Assembly (NCBI RefSeq): GCF_040115645.1
Contig: NC_089544.1
Coordinates: 4,774,001-4,838,000 of the forward strand
DNA length: 64,000 nucleotides
Direction: 5' to 3'
Source of the DNA: Euwallacea fornicatus
Taxonomy: Eukaryota; Arthropoda; Insecta; Coleoptera; Curculionidae
Shown here piece by piece: positions 32,435-43,019 of this stretch. The notes below the pieces were generated by a model. It saw only the letters and a program-made list of their open reading frames with translations, had not been told where the DNA came from and searched no databases. Each line of letters starts with the position of its first letter. The first letter of the stretch is position 1. A program made the position numbers and the translations under genes.

Positions 32435-34990
32435 AGGTTCTCAAAGATAACGATAAAATTTTACTTTTTAGATTTTTTTCCTGAGCAATTTCTATACATT
32501 TTTCCTGCAAATAAAAATATCTCATGTTGGTTCTTTGTGTGTATTTTCATTTTTATTTAGAAAAACATTTTATAGATTTTACAACATGACTCACTAACTT
32601 TAACAAGGAGACCTCTTTGGTTTGATGGCAGGGGTCCGTTTTGGTAACCATACTTACTTTGAATTATTTACCTCATTCTCTGAATTGTTGGAAAGGGCGT
32701 ATTTGCCTTACATAATCTCACGTGGCCTCGTGGAGAATATTTTGGTGTGTTAACAGAGGGAGTTCCTATTATCGGTAGTAACCTGAACTACCCTGAACTG
32801 ATCGTAAATTTTACAAGCCTTAAGAGTACCGGAGAGCGGCATAATAAATCTCGCTCATCAAAATAAAATATCAATAAATGAAAATCGAGGAATTGAGAAT
32901 GAAGTATTAAATACGAAAAAAAAAGTTTAAGAAGCTTTAAATTGCTACATTTTAAAGGCATATCCGTGTATTTTATTCCATGAAATCTATCTAATAATCT
33001 TTTCTAATAAACTATGGAATCTACATGTTCCTGAAAACTACAAAATACAATCAGGTTTTCCTTCCTGGAAAATATTTATGAATTCCTAGACAGCTGCACC
33101 AAAATGACATTTCAAAGCAAAGCATTAAAGTTCATTAAGTTTTAGTATGGCAAGTGTTAATTAATAAAGCATTGAAGGAATAATTCCTATATTTTTAGGT
33201 TGACAATTTCACATCTAAGCCGAACAATGAAATCGAAATATAAATTAAATTACCGAACGAATAACTTCATTTTCCCAAAAGTTGTATTTCGGTTTCGAAA
33301 GTCTCGGATTAAAGTATGCAAAATCGTTGCATCGTCTGGGCATTTTTAATTATTTAAAACTTTTCCTCGAGTTGCACGAAATTCAATTTGTATATCTTAG
33401 TTTCAGAAAATACTCATTAGTGACTTAAGAAACTTAATCAATGTATTCCATTATTCCGCGAGCAGAGAGAAACAATGCAATTATAAACATTAATTTCGTA
33501 AAATTCTACCCCAACTCTTCTATCTTATAAGAAGAAAGTGGAGGTTCAGTCCCCCGCGCAACCTGGGGAGTAATTTGTTGGAGCGACTGCGATAAAACTC
33601 ACGCAGAATTGTGATAGATTTAAGAATAAGGGACAGAGATAGATTATAAAACAAGTGAGATATTTAAATAGGAAAAAGAGTCGGACGGGGAAATCTCAAG
33701 ATAAGAACGGGATAATTCCACCAATGATTTGTTTTGGTTATACATTTAAAAATACGGCGATTTCTCACCAAGTCATGAACTTCATTACCCGGACATTACT
33801 CAATGATCGTTATCATTGTTCTTCAACGATGGAGAGCATATCAATACCTGCCAAATACTGCAGAATGCATTTTCTTTGTCGCAGCACCCACAGACATAAA
33901 ATATTCCACACGTTATAGAATTCACGTTTATTCATTCTGGAATTTCATATTATATCGTCAATATTTAATATGATTCCGGCAATAGATCACATTGTGCCGC
34001 TCCTTAAAACAACACATATGGAGTTTTCTGGGATTTCCCAACATTCGCAGAATTTTATTAGCCCAACCGCTGGAGCAAATGCCCAACTTATGCACTTAGG
34101 CAAGAAAACTACGTTTTAATTCTGATTTCCATTGGGGTTTAGCCGAATTAAATACGAAATGAGAAAGGATTTTAGATTTTCAAATTCTTAATGCTTAGAA
34201 TTATACCACAATTACAAAGAAAGACGTAAAATATTACATGTAATTATTTTGGCTCACAAACTTATCAAACGGGAACTGTTGTCCCTTGAGACCCTTTGGA
34301 AATGTATGACTGAGAGCTTTAAATAAAGTTATTAATTATTTTAAAACATCGATTCAGCTGCTGTCTCGGGTTTAATTCTGATGTGGAAGATATAAACGCG
34401 AACCGATTCTGCTATAAAATTCTGATGTGATTGGCTCCACTCGGCAGAAGCAATATTTGTGCAAAGGGAAATTTCAAGGGAGGGCCGCGTGTCATTCGAC
34501 AGAAATCCCAAGAGCTGCACAGCTGTTAACTCTGCTGAACGAGGCTAATGTGCTGAGATTGAACTTAGATTGGCCACACACCAAATATACACATACAAAT
34601 TTAGTAGCAACTTTTGTGGCTGTACCATTGTGTCTTGGCAGAAAATTAGTACGAACAGATGGATAAATGCACACCAAAGTCACTAGCGATAAATGTATCC
34701 TTGGTATGCTTATACTCATACGATTACAGAGTGGAACGATCAATTGGAATAAATTCAATATCTTCGTATTTCGACATATGTAAAAAGCAAATCTTATAGC
34801 TTAAAAATTTCATTCTTAAATCCCCTTTAATAACCCCTTAATACCCTCTTTACGTGGCAACTGATTGAAAAAAAAATACAAATAAATTCATGTAATTGAC
34901 GAAATTGTCTACAACAAGTTAAAAACTTATTAACTAATACCACTTTCCCATTGATAACGTAATGAAATAACAAAACAAATCAATATCAAT
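32435..34990. other. Gene-poor stretch
   Basis: No gene or element that I can support. The open frame at 33655-33918 has no known motif. AGCTGCTGTCTCGGGTTTAA near 34358 recurs with few changes near 35204, so a short segment was duplicated. Confidence 0.4.
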
Positions 34991-34999
34991 ATACCTTAA

Positions 35000-35190
35000 C
35001 TTAATTCCAAACCAATGGACAAGAAAGCGAAGAGCGCTAAAATGACCTGCACGATCACCTGATCTTACTCCATTGGAGTTATTCTTATAGAAACATGTGA
35101 AGGCTGTGGTGTGTTCGATATTTTTTTTCACACATGCTGAAATATGCAGATATTGAATGGATTTAATTTAGCCGTTCCACCCTATATAGT
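35000..35190 (+). pseudogene. Transposase C-terminal remnant (SPDLTPL type)
   Basis: Reads RRALK, stop, PARSPDLTPLELFL, stop, KHVKAVVC. This is the C-terminal block seen at 5.7 and 7.8 kb, but the third catalytic Asp is Glu (TPLE). GTTCCACCCTATATA near 35180 is a likely right end of the element. Confidence 0.65.
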
Positions 35191-35228
35191 GAAATGTTCA
35201 TTTAGCTACTGTCTTGGGTTTAGTTTTT

Positions 35229-35270
35229 CGACTTCTGTTTATAAGATAGGGATCTTATAAACAGCAGTCG
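35229..35270. repeat. 19-bp hairpin with 4-nt loop
   Basis: CGACTTCTGTTTATAAGAT (35229-35247) pairs with ATCTTATAAACAGCAGTCG (35252-35270) with one mismatch around an AGGG loop. No element ends are seen on its flanks. Confidence 0.85.
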
Positions 35271-35356
35271 AGGCGATATATACATTGCACATACCTTATG
35301 CTACACATTTGAGCAAAAAAAAACGGAATTGGCGACATTCGACTATTGTTATAATA

Positions 35357-36290
35357 CAGGCTGTCTCGTAAAAAACGGATGAAGGCATAACTCAATTATT
35401 TGTGTACAGATTTTCAGAAACTAAAACCAAATGAAATGATAATGTTTAGACTATTGAGTAACGTCAAGTTTTCTAACTCAACTTCTTCTGCTTTCTAAAG
35501 CAGAAAAAATTGAGTTAAGATCTCTAGATCAACTTCAGAATTTCAAATGGAATTCCGTGTTGATTTACATTTTTTGGTAGAATTTATTTTTGTGAATCTG
35601 GTGTTGTACAACTAAATGTTAAAATAATTTTTAATCGAAGAAAAATTCTTTAACTACTGAAACATTTTTTTAATATTACAAATAGGCTTTGTCTTTTGCA
35701 TTAAACAACGTATTTGTTCATAGTTTTCACAAAATATTATTTCTATTATTTGTAAAGATATTGTCCGAATTGACTACCACTACGTTGTGCACGTAATCGA
35801 CATTTAATGACTGGATGACCTAGACTTTCTCCTAAAGGCAGCCCCATAGCTAAAAATCCAGCGAAGAATGGTCCGGTGAACGAGCTAACCAAGGGACTAA
35901 ACCATTGGTTCCCATCAATTTATCCTGGAATCGACTGAAATTGACACGCGATAATTGCCGCCAATAACAATACTTTTATTACCTTAAAGAACTAATTTAC
36001 AACAATCAGACTTGTAGTATGATTGTTCACCGAAAGTTATGATGAAGAATGATGTGGTTCCAATGGTCAAGGACGGTTTTACCTTGTGCCTTCTCGCTGA
36101 GTCCCCATGGCCTCCACTCGCCCATGGTCCCAGACGTGTTTGAACGATATAACGCAATAGAATAAGACGGGATGAAAGTGCAAATGCCCACAGGACAACG
36201 CAGATGCCCCCGTGATGATACAGACGACTACATAACTCATATTGTGCAAATTTTTCAAAAGTAAAATAGGAGCAAGTTCTTCTTACAAAA
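35357..36290 (-). mobile_element. AGGCTGTCTC-ended element, copy 2, right end lost
   Basis: Left end CAGGCTGTCTCGTAAAA directly after TA. Words such as CTCAACTTCTTCTGCTT and the minus-strand MKNLHNMSYVVVCII segment (36264 leftwards) match the element at 15431-16398. Relative to that copy it carries about 130 extra bases near 35925-36060 inside the coding-like segment. No matching right terminus is visible. Confidence 0.65.
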
Positions 36291-36629
36291 ATATGAAGTA
36301 GTGGCTCCCTTTTTGTTTTGAGTAGTATATTTGGTCTCCTCTGGACGAAGTCTTAATTACAGCCAAATCCAAACTTGGTCCCTTTGAATTCCGAATTACA
36401 CATTCAGTCCACCTGTCCTCTTGTAGTTGAGAATGTATATTTGCGGACATAAAGGAATGGCTATCGGTAATTAGCGTCGTGCCGGACGAGATATCTGTGA
36501 TGTGTAATCTAATATAGGACGGGATCTATCACGTTCCGGTTCAGTACGTGACCCTTACGAAACAACCATGTGAACATTCAGGCTCCGTCTCAGTATTTGC
36601 TTTTTAATATTGTTTTGCTCCATGCCCAT

Positions 36630-36860
36630 GAATTATAGACCACCGCGGGGGTCAATATTTATTATGAGATTCCGCACATTAGATCGCCTATTTATGGCCG
36701 ATGTATTAAATTTTCGTGGATGCTAAATTGCACAGGAAATAATAAGACAAGCAGATTGTTACGTTTAGTGCTAATGGCACTTCAACATAAGATGAGTAGG
36801 TACGCATGTGGCATAACAGGTTTAGGTGCTATCGTGTATTATACAGGGGGTTAATTAAGT
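36630..36860 (+). repeat. Leftover 3' flank of the secreted-protein gene array
   Basis: ATTAGATCGCCTATTTATGG and AATTTTCGTGGATGCTAAATTGC closely match the 3' flank of gene B (43233-43300), and the CTTCAACATAA word also follows in both. No gene body precedes it, so an upstream copy of the unit was lost. Confidence 0.75.
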
Positions 36861-37053
36861 ACACGTACTTATCAGAGGGATGAATCTTTAATTGATTTTA
36901 TCACAAAAAGTGCTTATCGAAGACAGAGGGGTGTGTTCAGCGGTATTCCTGGATGTGGCGCAGGCCTTCGATAGGATTTGGCATGAAGGGTTGAACCACA
37001 AATTGAAATTGCTCCTTCCTGCAGCATACTAAAAATTATTACAGTCTTATATA

Positions 37054-37575
37054 CTGGCGAGCATAAAATTCGGGTCACTTTAGTATTTTCGAAATTTTTG
37101 CCTTCCTAACTTCCAAAAAAATAAAAAAGGATAGCCTTTATCGATTCTGAGGTTCTTTAACCTTGTTAAGGGTAAATGGTAAAAAAAACACGATCCTGTG
37201 CCCAAATAACCGATGTATTGTACAGGGTGTCCATTACCCAAGCACTGTAACATTTTTGAACACAATTTTGTGCTACCGAAAAAAAACTCATAATGACATT
37301 AATATCGCGTATTTCCCCCTCTAGCGTTTATGACAGCCTACAAGCGTCGGGGCATGCTTTCAATGAGGTTGCGAATAACATCCTGGGGTAGGTTCTCCCA
37401 TATTTCCTGAAGAAATTCTCGCAATTCCCTAGCCGTTCTTGGAGCGGGTACACGACTGCGAAGACGTCATCCCATCTCGTCCCAAACATGTTCTATGGGA
37501 TTTATATATCACTTCTCTTTCAATACATTTATATTTGAAAATTTCGAAGTGACCCGAATTTTATGCTCGCCAGTG
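37054..37575 (-). mobile_element. Tc1-derived non-autonomous element inside the LINE
   Basis: Inverted ends CTGGCGAGCATAAAATTCGG (37054) and ...CCGAATTTTATGCTCGCCAG, TA-flanked (37052-37053, 37576-37577). The reverse transcriptase frame is continuous across it once it is set aside. Confidence 0.9.
37310..37503 (-). pseudogene. Tc1 transposase C-terminus
   Basis: Minus strand reads NPIEHVWDEMG then RLRSRVPAPRTARELREFLQ and PQDVIRNLIESMPRRL. It contains the catalytic Glu block (NPIEH) and the C-terminal helix region of a Tc1 transposase distinct from the other three Tc1 lineages in this window. The N-terminal two thirds are deleted and one stop interrupts it. Confidence 0.82.
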
Positions 37576-38573
37576 TATATCAGAAAGTTACTTCAGAATT
37601 AAACAAATAGATGCTTACTCTGAACTGAGAAAAATCCAGGCAGGCGTACCGCAGGGTAGTGTATTAGGGCCAGTCCTTTACCTGTTATACACTAGCGATT
37701 TGCCTACATTCAATGAAAATGCTGTAGTTGCTACATTTGCAGACGACACTGCAATTTTGGCCGCGGGAAGCAGCAACAATATCACGACCGAAAAGTTACA
37801 AAATGCCTTAACCGAAATCCAACGCTGGACAATAAAATGGCGAATCAAATTGAATGAAAACAAATCAATACATATTGATTTTACTAACAAACGAATCGAG
37901 CATAAGCCAATATACATAAACCAACAAGTAGTCCCGTATGGGAATACAGCAAAATATCTTGGCATGACCCTTAATGCTAAACTCAGGTGGAAACCACATG
38001 TCAAGAAAAAATGTGAAGAGCTTATATTAAAGTACTGCAAAATGTACTGGTTACTGGGTAGACATTCAGCCCTGTCAGTGTATAATAAGCTTTTGCTATA
38101 TCAACAAGTCCTCAAGCCAGAGTGGACTTACGGTAGTCAACTTTGGGGTTGCGCCAGCCAAAGTAATAGAAATATGATACAAAGATTCCAAAATAAAGTG
38201 CTGCGAGGTATTGTTGATGCTCCGTGGTACATTCACAATGACAATCTGCATAAGGACTTAGAAGTGGAACTTGTCGACAACATGATCAAAAAGCATGGCC
38301 AGCAACATGAACAGCGACTCCATCAGCACATCAACATTGAGGCTCTCCAGCTCCTGGATAGTGGTGGACTGATTAACAATTTGAAAAGAGTGAAACCATT
38401 CGAACTAGTATAGACACAGGGCACATCAAAACAGTGTGAAACATTACTGACAGAGTCAAAGTGACTATTAGTGGATTGGTGCTTTGTTTCTTCTTTGTTT
38501 TCCAATCGTAGCAAATTAGCTCAGAAACAAATAGCCTATTAGTGGTCATTTACTAGATCGCTATGTATGTAAA

Positions 38574-38605
<32 letters not shown>

Positions 38606-38613
38606 GTGCTTAT

Positions 38614-39370
38614 GAATTTAGGTCCGCAACGTCATCGTCTAAAAACTAGAGAGTGTTCAAATTCCATTTTTTATTTGTTTTTTTTTCTTGCTATTTTCGG
38701 ATATATCGGGCAAAATCTGATCTACGGCGCTGTACACATGGTTGGATCAAATTTTAATTGCCCGCAACTTTTTTGCGCTACATAGTAGGCCACTCTCATA
38801 TTACTAAACTTATGTTACATTTACTTTTGTTGAAAAATATCTGTAGAAGTGACCGTTTTGGAGATAAACGGGCCCGCAATTAACATGACTTGGGTAAAAT
38901 TCGAATAATAACAATTATTGAACGTATCAAAATTAATTTAATATTATAATATCTGTTGGAAATGGCCATCTCCGACTTCTTGTACAAAATTCCGGTGTAA
39001 AATGAAAAAGACCTGAGAAATCAACTCCTGTAGGAAGATAAAAAAATAAACCTAGGGTGTTCGAGAGAGTTCGTCTATCAGTTTTGAGAAGAATAGATAG
39101 ATGCCTGCATAGAAGTCCGGGGAGGGGGGGGGGGCATCTTCAACAACTATTATACTATTATTTTAATTTTGATAACTTCGATAAATGTTATGAAATATTT
39201 TTAAAACCAACTTAAAAATGAAATCGCAACACCCCCTAGTTTTTAAACGGAGACGTAACGAATCTACATTCAAAGTAACTTTTTGCGATGAAATCAGTTA
39301 AAGTTTCATCCCTCGACATAAAGATAAGTATTTAATTATCACCCTGTATAACGCATCATGCTCCAGTAAG
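38614..39370. other. Spacer between LINE and gene A
   Basis: No gene. GGAGGGGGGGGGGGC at 39121-39135 is a G-run. AGGGTGTTCGAGAGAG near 39055 and ATCACCCTGTATA near 39340 could be the ends of a small element, unproven. From about 39370 the sequence aligns to the head of the repeat unit of the gene array. Confidence 0.4.
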
Positions 39371-39594
39371 GAATGTTGGAGCGGTAAAATTGCCCACGAT
39401 TCCTAGTTAAAAACAGCTGGGAATCAGATTTACTCTCTAGTAAGGACTTGAATGAACACCCTTATTAAGGTTTTTCCAACAAATCTCCCACCGTTTCGTG
39501 AGAGGAAAAGGGAAAATAACGTTTTAACAAATAAATAACGATTGAATCTCCAATGTATAGCAAGGAATTAAAGTATCCGGTGTGTCCTTTAGTT

Positions 39595-39620
39595 TTCTAA
39601 GAAACTAACAGTTTTATAAA
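39595..39620 (+). promoter_or_regulatory. Candidate core promoter of gene A: STAT-type site plus TATA box
   Basis: TTCTAAGAA (39595-39603) fits the TTCNNNGAA consensus of insect STAT. TATAAA follows at 39615-39620, about 200 bases before the start codon. CTTATC (GATA factor site on the other strand) is at 39679. All three are kept in gene B. Function is inferred from motifs alone. Confidence 0.4.
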
Positions 39621-39821
39621 TAAACCACTCGAAATAAGGTTCTAAGATCCATATCAAATCCTCTGAATCAGCCAATAACTTATCAATTCATTTCAATTTT
39701 GCTGCATTATCAATCTATCAAAGCATTGTTCGTCTTATCGTGCAAAAGCCAGTAGTGATATGTACATTGTAATTACCACCTTATTCTATCTAAAGTAAGA
39801 GTGTTTCACTCAAAATTAAAT

Positions 39822-40595
39822 ATGTGGAAATTTGTTACAATACTAATTTTAGCGACCTCGACTGCATCCGTAAGTTCTTACATAAAATAATATATTTTAT
39901 ATAAAAAATAATACATTTTTCTCCAAATTTAGCCATTGCAAGTTACTCCTGAGCAGTTGCACAATCATTTTGATGTTATTCAAAATGATACTCAAAAAAT
40001 GCAATACGAATATTTTGAATACGGATTTTGGAATTATTGGCTCCAGTTTAGTGTTAGAATCAACGATTTAAAAGTTAATCTAATTTCTGAAATGCTAACT
40101 CATATCGTACCTTATCAAGATGCCATGACCGAAATATTCGACAAATTTATAAATCAAGGTAAATAACAAATATTTATTTAAAAGTTTCTAATATAAATTT
40201 TTGAATCTTTTAAAGATATCGACATGTTAGAATGTATACAAGCTGTTAATGAGAAACAAAGAAATGTTAGCGAAAATATCATCACAACGACTAAAAATAA
40301 CTTCACCGACATTTTGGACCAATTTGTGGCCAAACTTAATAAATATGTAATCACCATGGATGAGAGTTTTAAGGAATTGGAAGACGAGATTCTAGCATGC
40401 AATGATTCTACATGTGCTACTGACTTGGACGCTCAACTCGACAAACTTTACGCAAAAATGCAGGACGATATAAAAGCAATTTTAACTGAAGAAGTGGAAA
40501 TATATGAAATCATTGACAACATCCATTTGGATAAAACATATTATGATGCGCTAATTCAGAGTTTGATTGACGAGCTTCAGTTATGTGTAAACTAG
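39822..40595 (+). CDS. Secreted helical protein, MWKF family, gene A (three exons, 217 aa)
   Basis: Exons by splice sites and frame: 39822-39869, 39933-40158 and 40216-40595. Donors GTAAGT and GTAAAT, acceptors TTTAG and TTAAAG; phases 0 and 1. Exon 1 encodes a whole signal peptide, MWKFVTILILATSTAS. The mature chain starts near PLQVTPEQL and is about 200 residues, charged, apparently mostly helical, with no transmembrane segment. Four cysteines lie in exon 3 (LEC, ILAC, STC, QLC), enough for two disulfides; NVS, NFT and NDS are possible N-glycosylation sites. The most conserved block is ITMDESFKEL to CNDSTCATDLDA. AATAAA words follow at about 40603 and 40635. I do not recognise the family; it might belong to poorly characterised insect secreted proteins (gut, haemolymph, saliva or seminal fluid). 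Gene B is its tandem neighbour. Confidence 0.88.
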
Positions 40596-40911
40596 CACCA
40601 AATAAAAATTACTGTTGTCATTTATCATAATACTGAATAAAAATTGAAAAGAAAGGGATTATTTACATTAGATAGTGTGTCCAAGATAAGGTTGTCCAGC
40701 ATTGGATGAGAAAAGAAACGCGAGATTCGTTAAAGTACAAAATAGTGAATTCATTGAGAGATCAACAAAATGATGCTCATACACGCTCCTTTCGCAGATA
40801 TTAGACACTAGATCATCCATTAATGGCCCATGTATGAAATTTTCATGGACACGAAATTACGCAGGGAATATTAAGATTATTTTGACATAGACATATAATA
40901 ATATATTTATA

Positions 40912-41637
40912 CAGGGTGAGTCGGGAGGATCATGCCAAATTTTAGGAGTGTATGGTACATGAAAAAATAAATGCAAATAAAACTTAAATGGTGTTATGCG
41001 ATATTCATTTGTTTACAAGTCATCAAAAAATCCATAGACTTCATAAGAAATTTCACAAATTAAGATTTTGGTTCTCACAGTGTTGTGTTAATAAATGTTC
41101 AAAAGTACCGCTATTTACTGCTAAAAAAATTTCTGATTTGTCTAAGAAACGCATTCGTTGCATTCCTGATTGTCTCATATCTTTCTTTAATATCAGTTGC
41201 AGCATTTCTAGTGCGTTGAATTAATGCAGCTCGAGTGTTCAGGTTTACCCTGTTACACAAGTCCTATCAGCAATAGTCTAATGGCGTGAGATCTGGAAAT
41301 CTTGGAGGCCAACTAATAAGGCCACCGCCACCAATCCAACGTCCTGGAAACCTTTTCCCTAAATGTTGCTTAACCTTTTGAGCGGACTTTGCACATTCTA
41401 AATTTGAATAAATATTTGCCATTTTGTAGCCCATTAATTGAATTCGGAAATAAACCTTAAATCAATATCAGTACCACCAACAAAGCTACTTTTATCATAA
41501 ATAAAACGTCAGCTAGAAAACATTATTTACTTTATTACTTGTAAACAAATGAAAATCGGATGACAATATTTGATTACAATTATTTTTCATGTACAGCACG
41601 CTCCTGAAGTTTGACACGATCTTCTCGACTCACCCTG
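40912..41637 (-). mobile_element. 'GAGTCGGGAGGATC' element, copy 2, between genes A and B
   Basis: Same terminal repeats as 5518-6140 (CAGGGTGAGTCGGGAGGATC and the inverse), flanked by TA (40910-40911, 41638-41639). It lies in the intergenic part of the gene array, so it inserted after or during the array's history; the spacer following gene B has no such element. Confidence 0.88.
41030..41400 (-). pseudogene. Transposase C-terminus (SPDLTPLD type), slightly longer
   Basis: Minus strand reads AQKVKQHLGKRFPGRWIGG then ISWPPRFPDLTPLDY, followed by TAA/TAG stops and then RAALIQRTRNAATDIKERYE. It extends a little further N-terminal than the 5.7-kb copy, showing that the family's deletion points differ between copies. 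Only the third catalytic Asp is present. Confidence 0.78.
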
Positions 41638-42014
41638 TACATTAACGAATGTAAATATCATAGTAATGGTATACCAACTTAAGACTGGTAAGTACGCGTA
41701 TGGCATGCAGTATAACAGATATGTGTGATTTATTTTATTTTTGGTAATAACGCCCTGCGCAGTAGGGACTGTTGAAAGAGTGCAATTCCACATTATTTTC
41801 AGTTAAATATGATTTTAACTAATATAATAAACATAATAGATAAACTAATCTAATCCTCTACTAAGAGCTCGAGTGAACATTCTTATTAAGATTTTTCCAA
41901 CAAATCTCCCACCGTTTCGTGAAAGGAAAATGGAAAATAACGTATTAACTAATAATTGGCGATTTAATCTCCCTGTATAGCAAGGAATTAAAGTATCCGG
42001 TGTGTCCTTTAGTT

Positions 42015-42040
42015 TTCTAAGAAACTAACAGTTTTATAAA
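42015..42040 (+). promoter_or_regulatory. Candidate core promoter of gene B
   Basis: Same arrangement as in gene A: TTCTAAGAA at 42015-42023 and TATAAA at 42035-42040. The 241 bases before the start codon differ from those of gene A at only five positions by my count. Confidence 0.4.
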
Positions 42041-42241
42041 TAAACCACTCGAAACAAGGTTCTAAGATCCATATCAAATCCTCTGAATCAGCCAATAACT
42101 TATCAATTCATTTCAATTTTGCTGCATTATCAATCTATCAAAGCATTGTTCGTTTTATCGTGCAAAAGCCAGTAGTGATATGTACATTGTAATTACCACC
42201 TTATTCCATCTAAAGTAAGAGTGTTTCAGTCACAATTAAAT

Positions 42242-43018
42242 ATGTGGAAATTTGTTACAATACTAATTTTAGCGACCTCGACTGCATCCGTAAGTTCTTA
42301 CATAAAATAATATATTTTATATAAAAAATAATTCATTTTTTTCCAAATTTAGCCATTGCAAGTTACTCCTGAGCAGTTGCACAATCATTTTGAGTCCATT
42401 CAAAATCAAATTCAAGACACCCAAAATTTTTATATTGGATTTGAGTATATTCCTTTTTGGACAGGTTTTGACGAACAACTCCAGAATGCTAAAACGAATC
42501 TAACTACTCAACTGGTACCTTATCTTCAATCATATCGTGAAGCTATGATGGAAATATTGGTGAACTTTAAAAAACAAGGTAAGTAAAAAATATTTATCCA
42601 AAAATTTCATATATAAAATTTTGAATCTTTTAAAGATATCGACACGTTGCAATGTGTTCAAGCTGTTAATGACAAAGTCACATATGTTAGCGAAGACTTC
42701 CTCACAACGACTGTAAATAACCTTACCTCCAATGTTGACCAATTTTTGGGAAACTTTTATAAATATATAATTACTATGGATGAGAGTTTTAAGGAACTGA
42801 AAGAAGAGATTCTAGCATGCAACGATTCTACATGTGCCACTGACTTGGACGCTACACTTGACAAACTTTACGGAGAAATCAATGACGAAGAAGCCACAAT
42901 TGAACAGGAAATGAATAAATTAATAGATGAAGAAACTACAGGACTCCATTTGGATGAAACATATTACAATGCGCTAATTCAGGATTTGATTGAAGAGGTT
43001 CGATTGTGTGTAAAGTAA
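42242..43018 (+). CDS. Secreted helical protein, MWKF family, gene B (three exons, 218 aa)
   Basis: Exons 42242-42289, 42353-42578 and 42636-43018, with the same splice phases as gene A. The signal peptide exon is identical to gene A (MWKFVTILILATSTAS), and intron 1 differs at two positions of 63. After the shared PLQVTPEQLHNHF the rest of exon 2 diverges sharply: about 42% of exon-2 residues match overall. Exon 3 matches about 57% and keeps the four cysteines (LQC, ILAC, STC, RLC) and the ITMDESFKEL...CATDLDA block. NLT sites are possible glycosylation sites. AATAAA follows near 43059. Function unknown to me. Intact frame, consensus splice sites and conserved cysteines argue that it is a live gene. 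Confidence 0.88.
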
Positions 43019-43019
43019 C

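Larger units (their letters stand above)
36935..38413 (+). pseudogene. Jockey-type reverse transcriptase, C-terminal part
   Basis: The first piece reads CSAVFLDVAQAFDRIWH (motif A with catalytic Asp residues). After the 522-bp insertion the frame continues QAGVPQGSVLGPVLYLLYTS (motif B), FADDTAIL (motif C, the YxDD-equivalent) and KYLGMTLNAKLRW (thumb region). The last 237 codons (37700-38413) are open. The C-terminus follows the jockey pattern: QFRIQNKVLR-like RFQNKVLRGIVDAPWY. A stop near 37030 and the 5' truncation make it inactive. Clade assignment is by motif recognition. Confidence 0.88.
36918..38605 (+). mobile_element. 5'-truncated jockey-type LINE with poly(A) tail
   Basis: Starts inside the reverse transcriptase domain and ends with a run of about 25 A (38581-38605). 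AAAAAGTGCTTAT precedes it (36905-36917) and recurs directly after the tail (38601-38613), which is the expected target-site duplication. This shows target-primed insertion of a truncated copy into the gene array. It was later hit by a Tc1-derived element (37054-37575). Confidence 0.88.

Noticed and set aside
37678..38040. 120-codon minus-strand frame
   Set aside because: Antisense shadow of the jockey reverse transcriptase frame.
40178..40402. 74-codon minus-strand frame inside gene A
   Set aside because: Shadow of exon 3, which has the conserved frame and splice sites.
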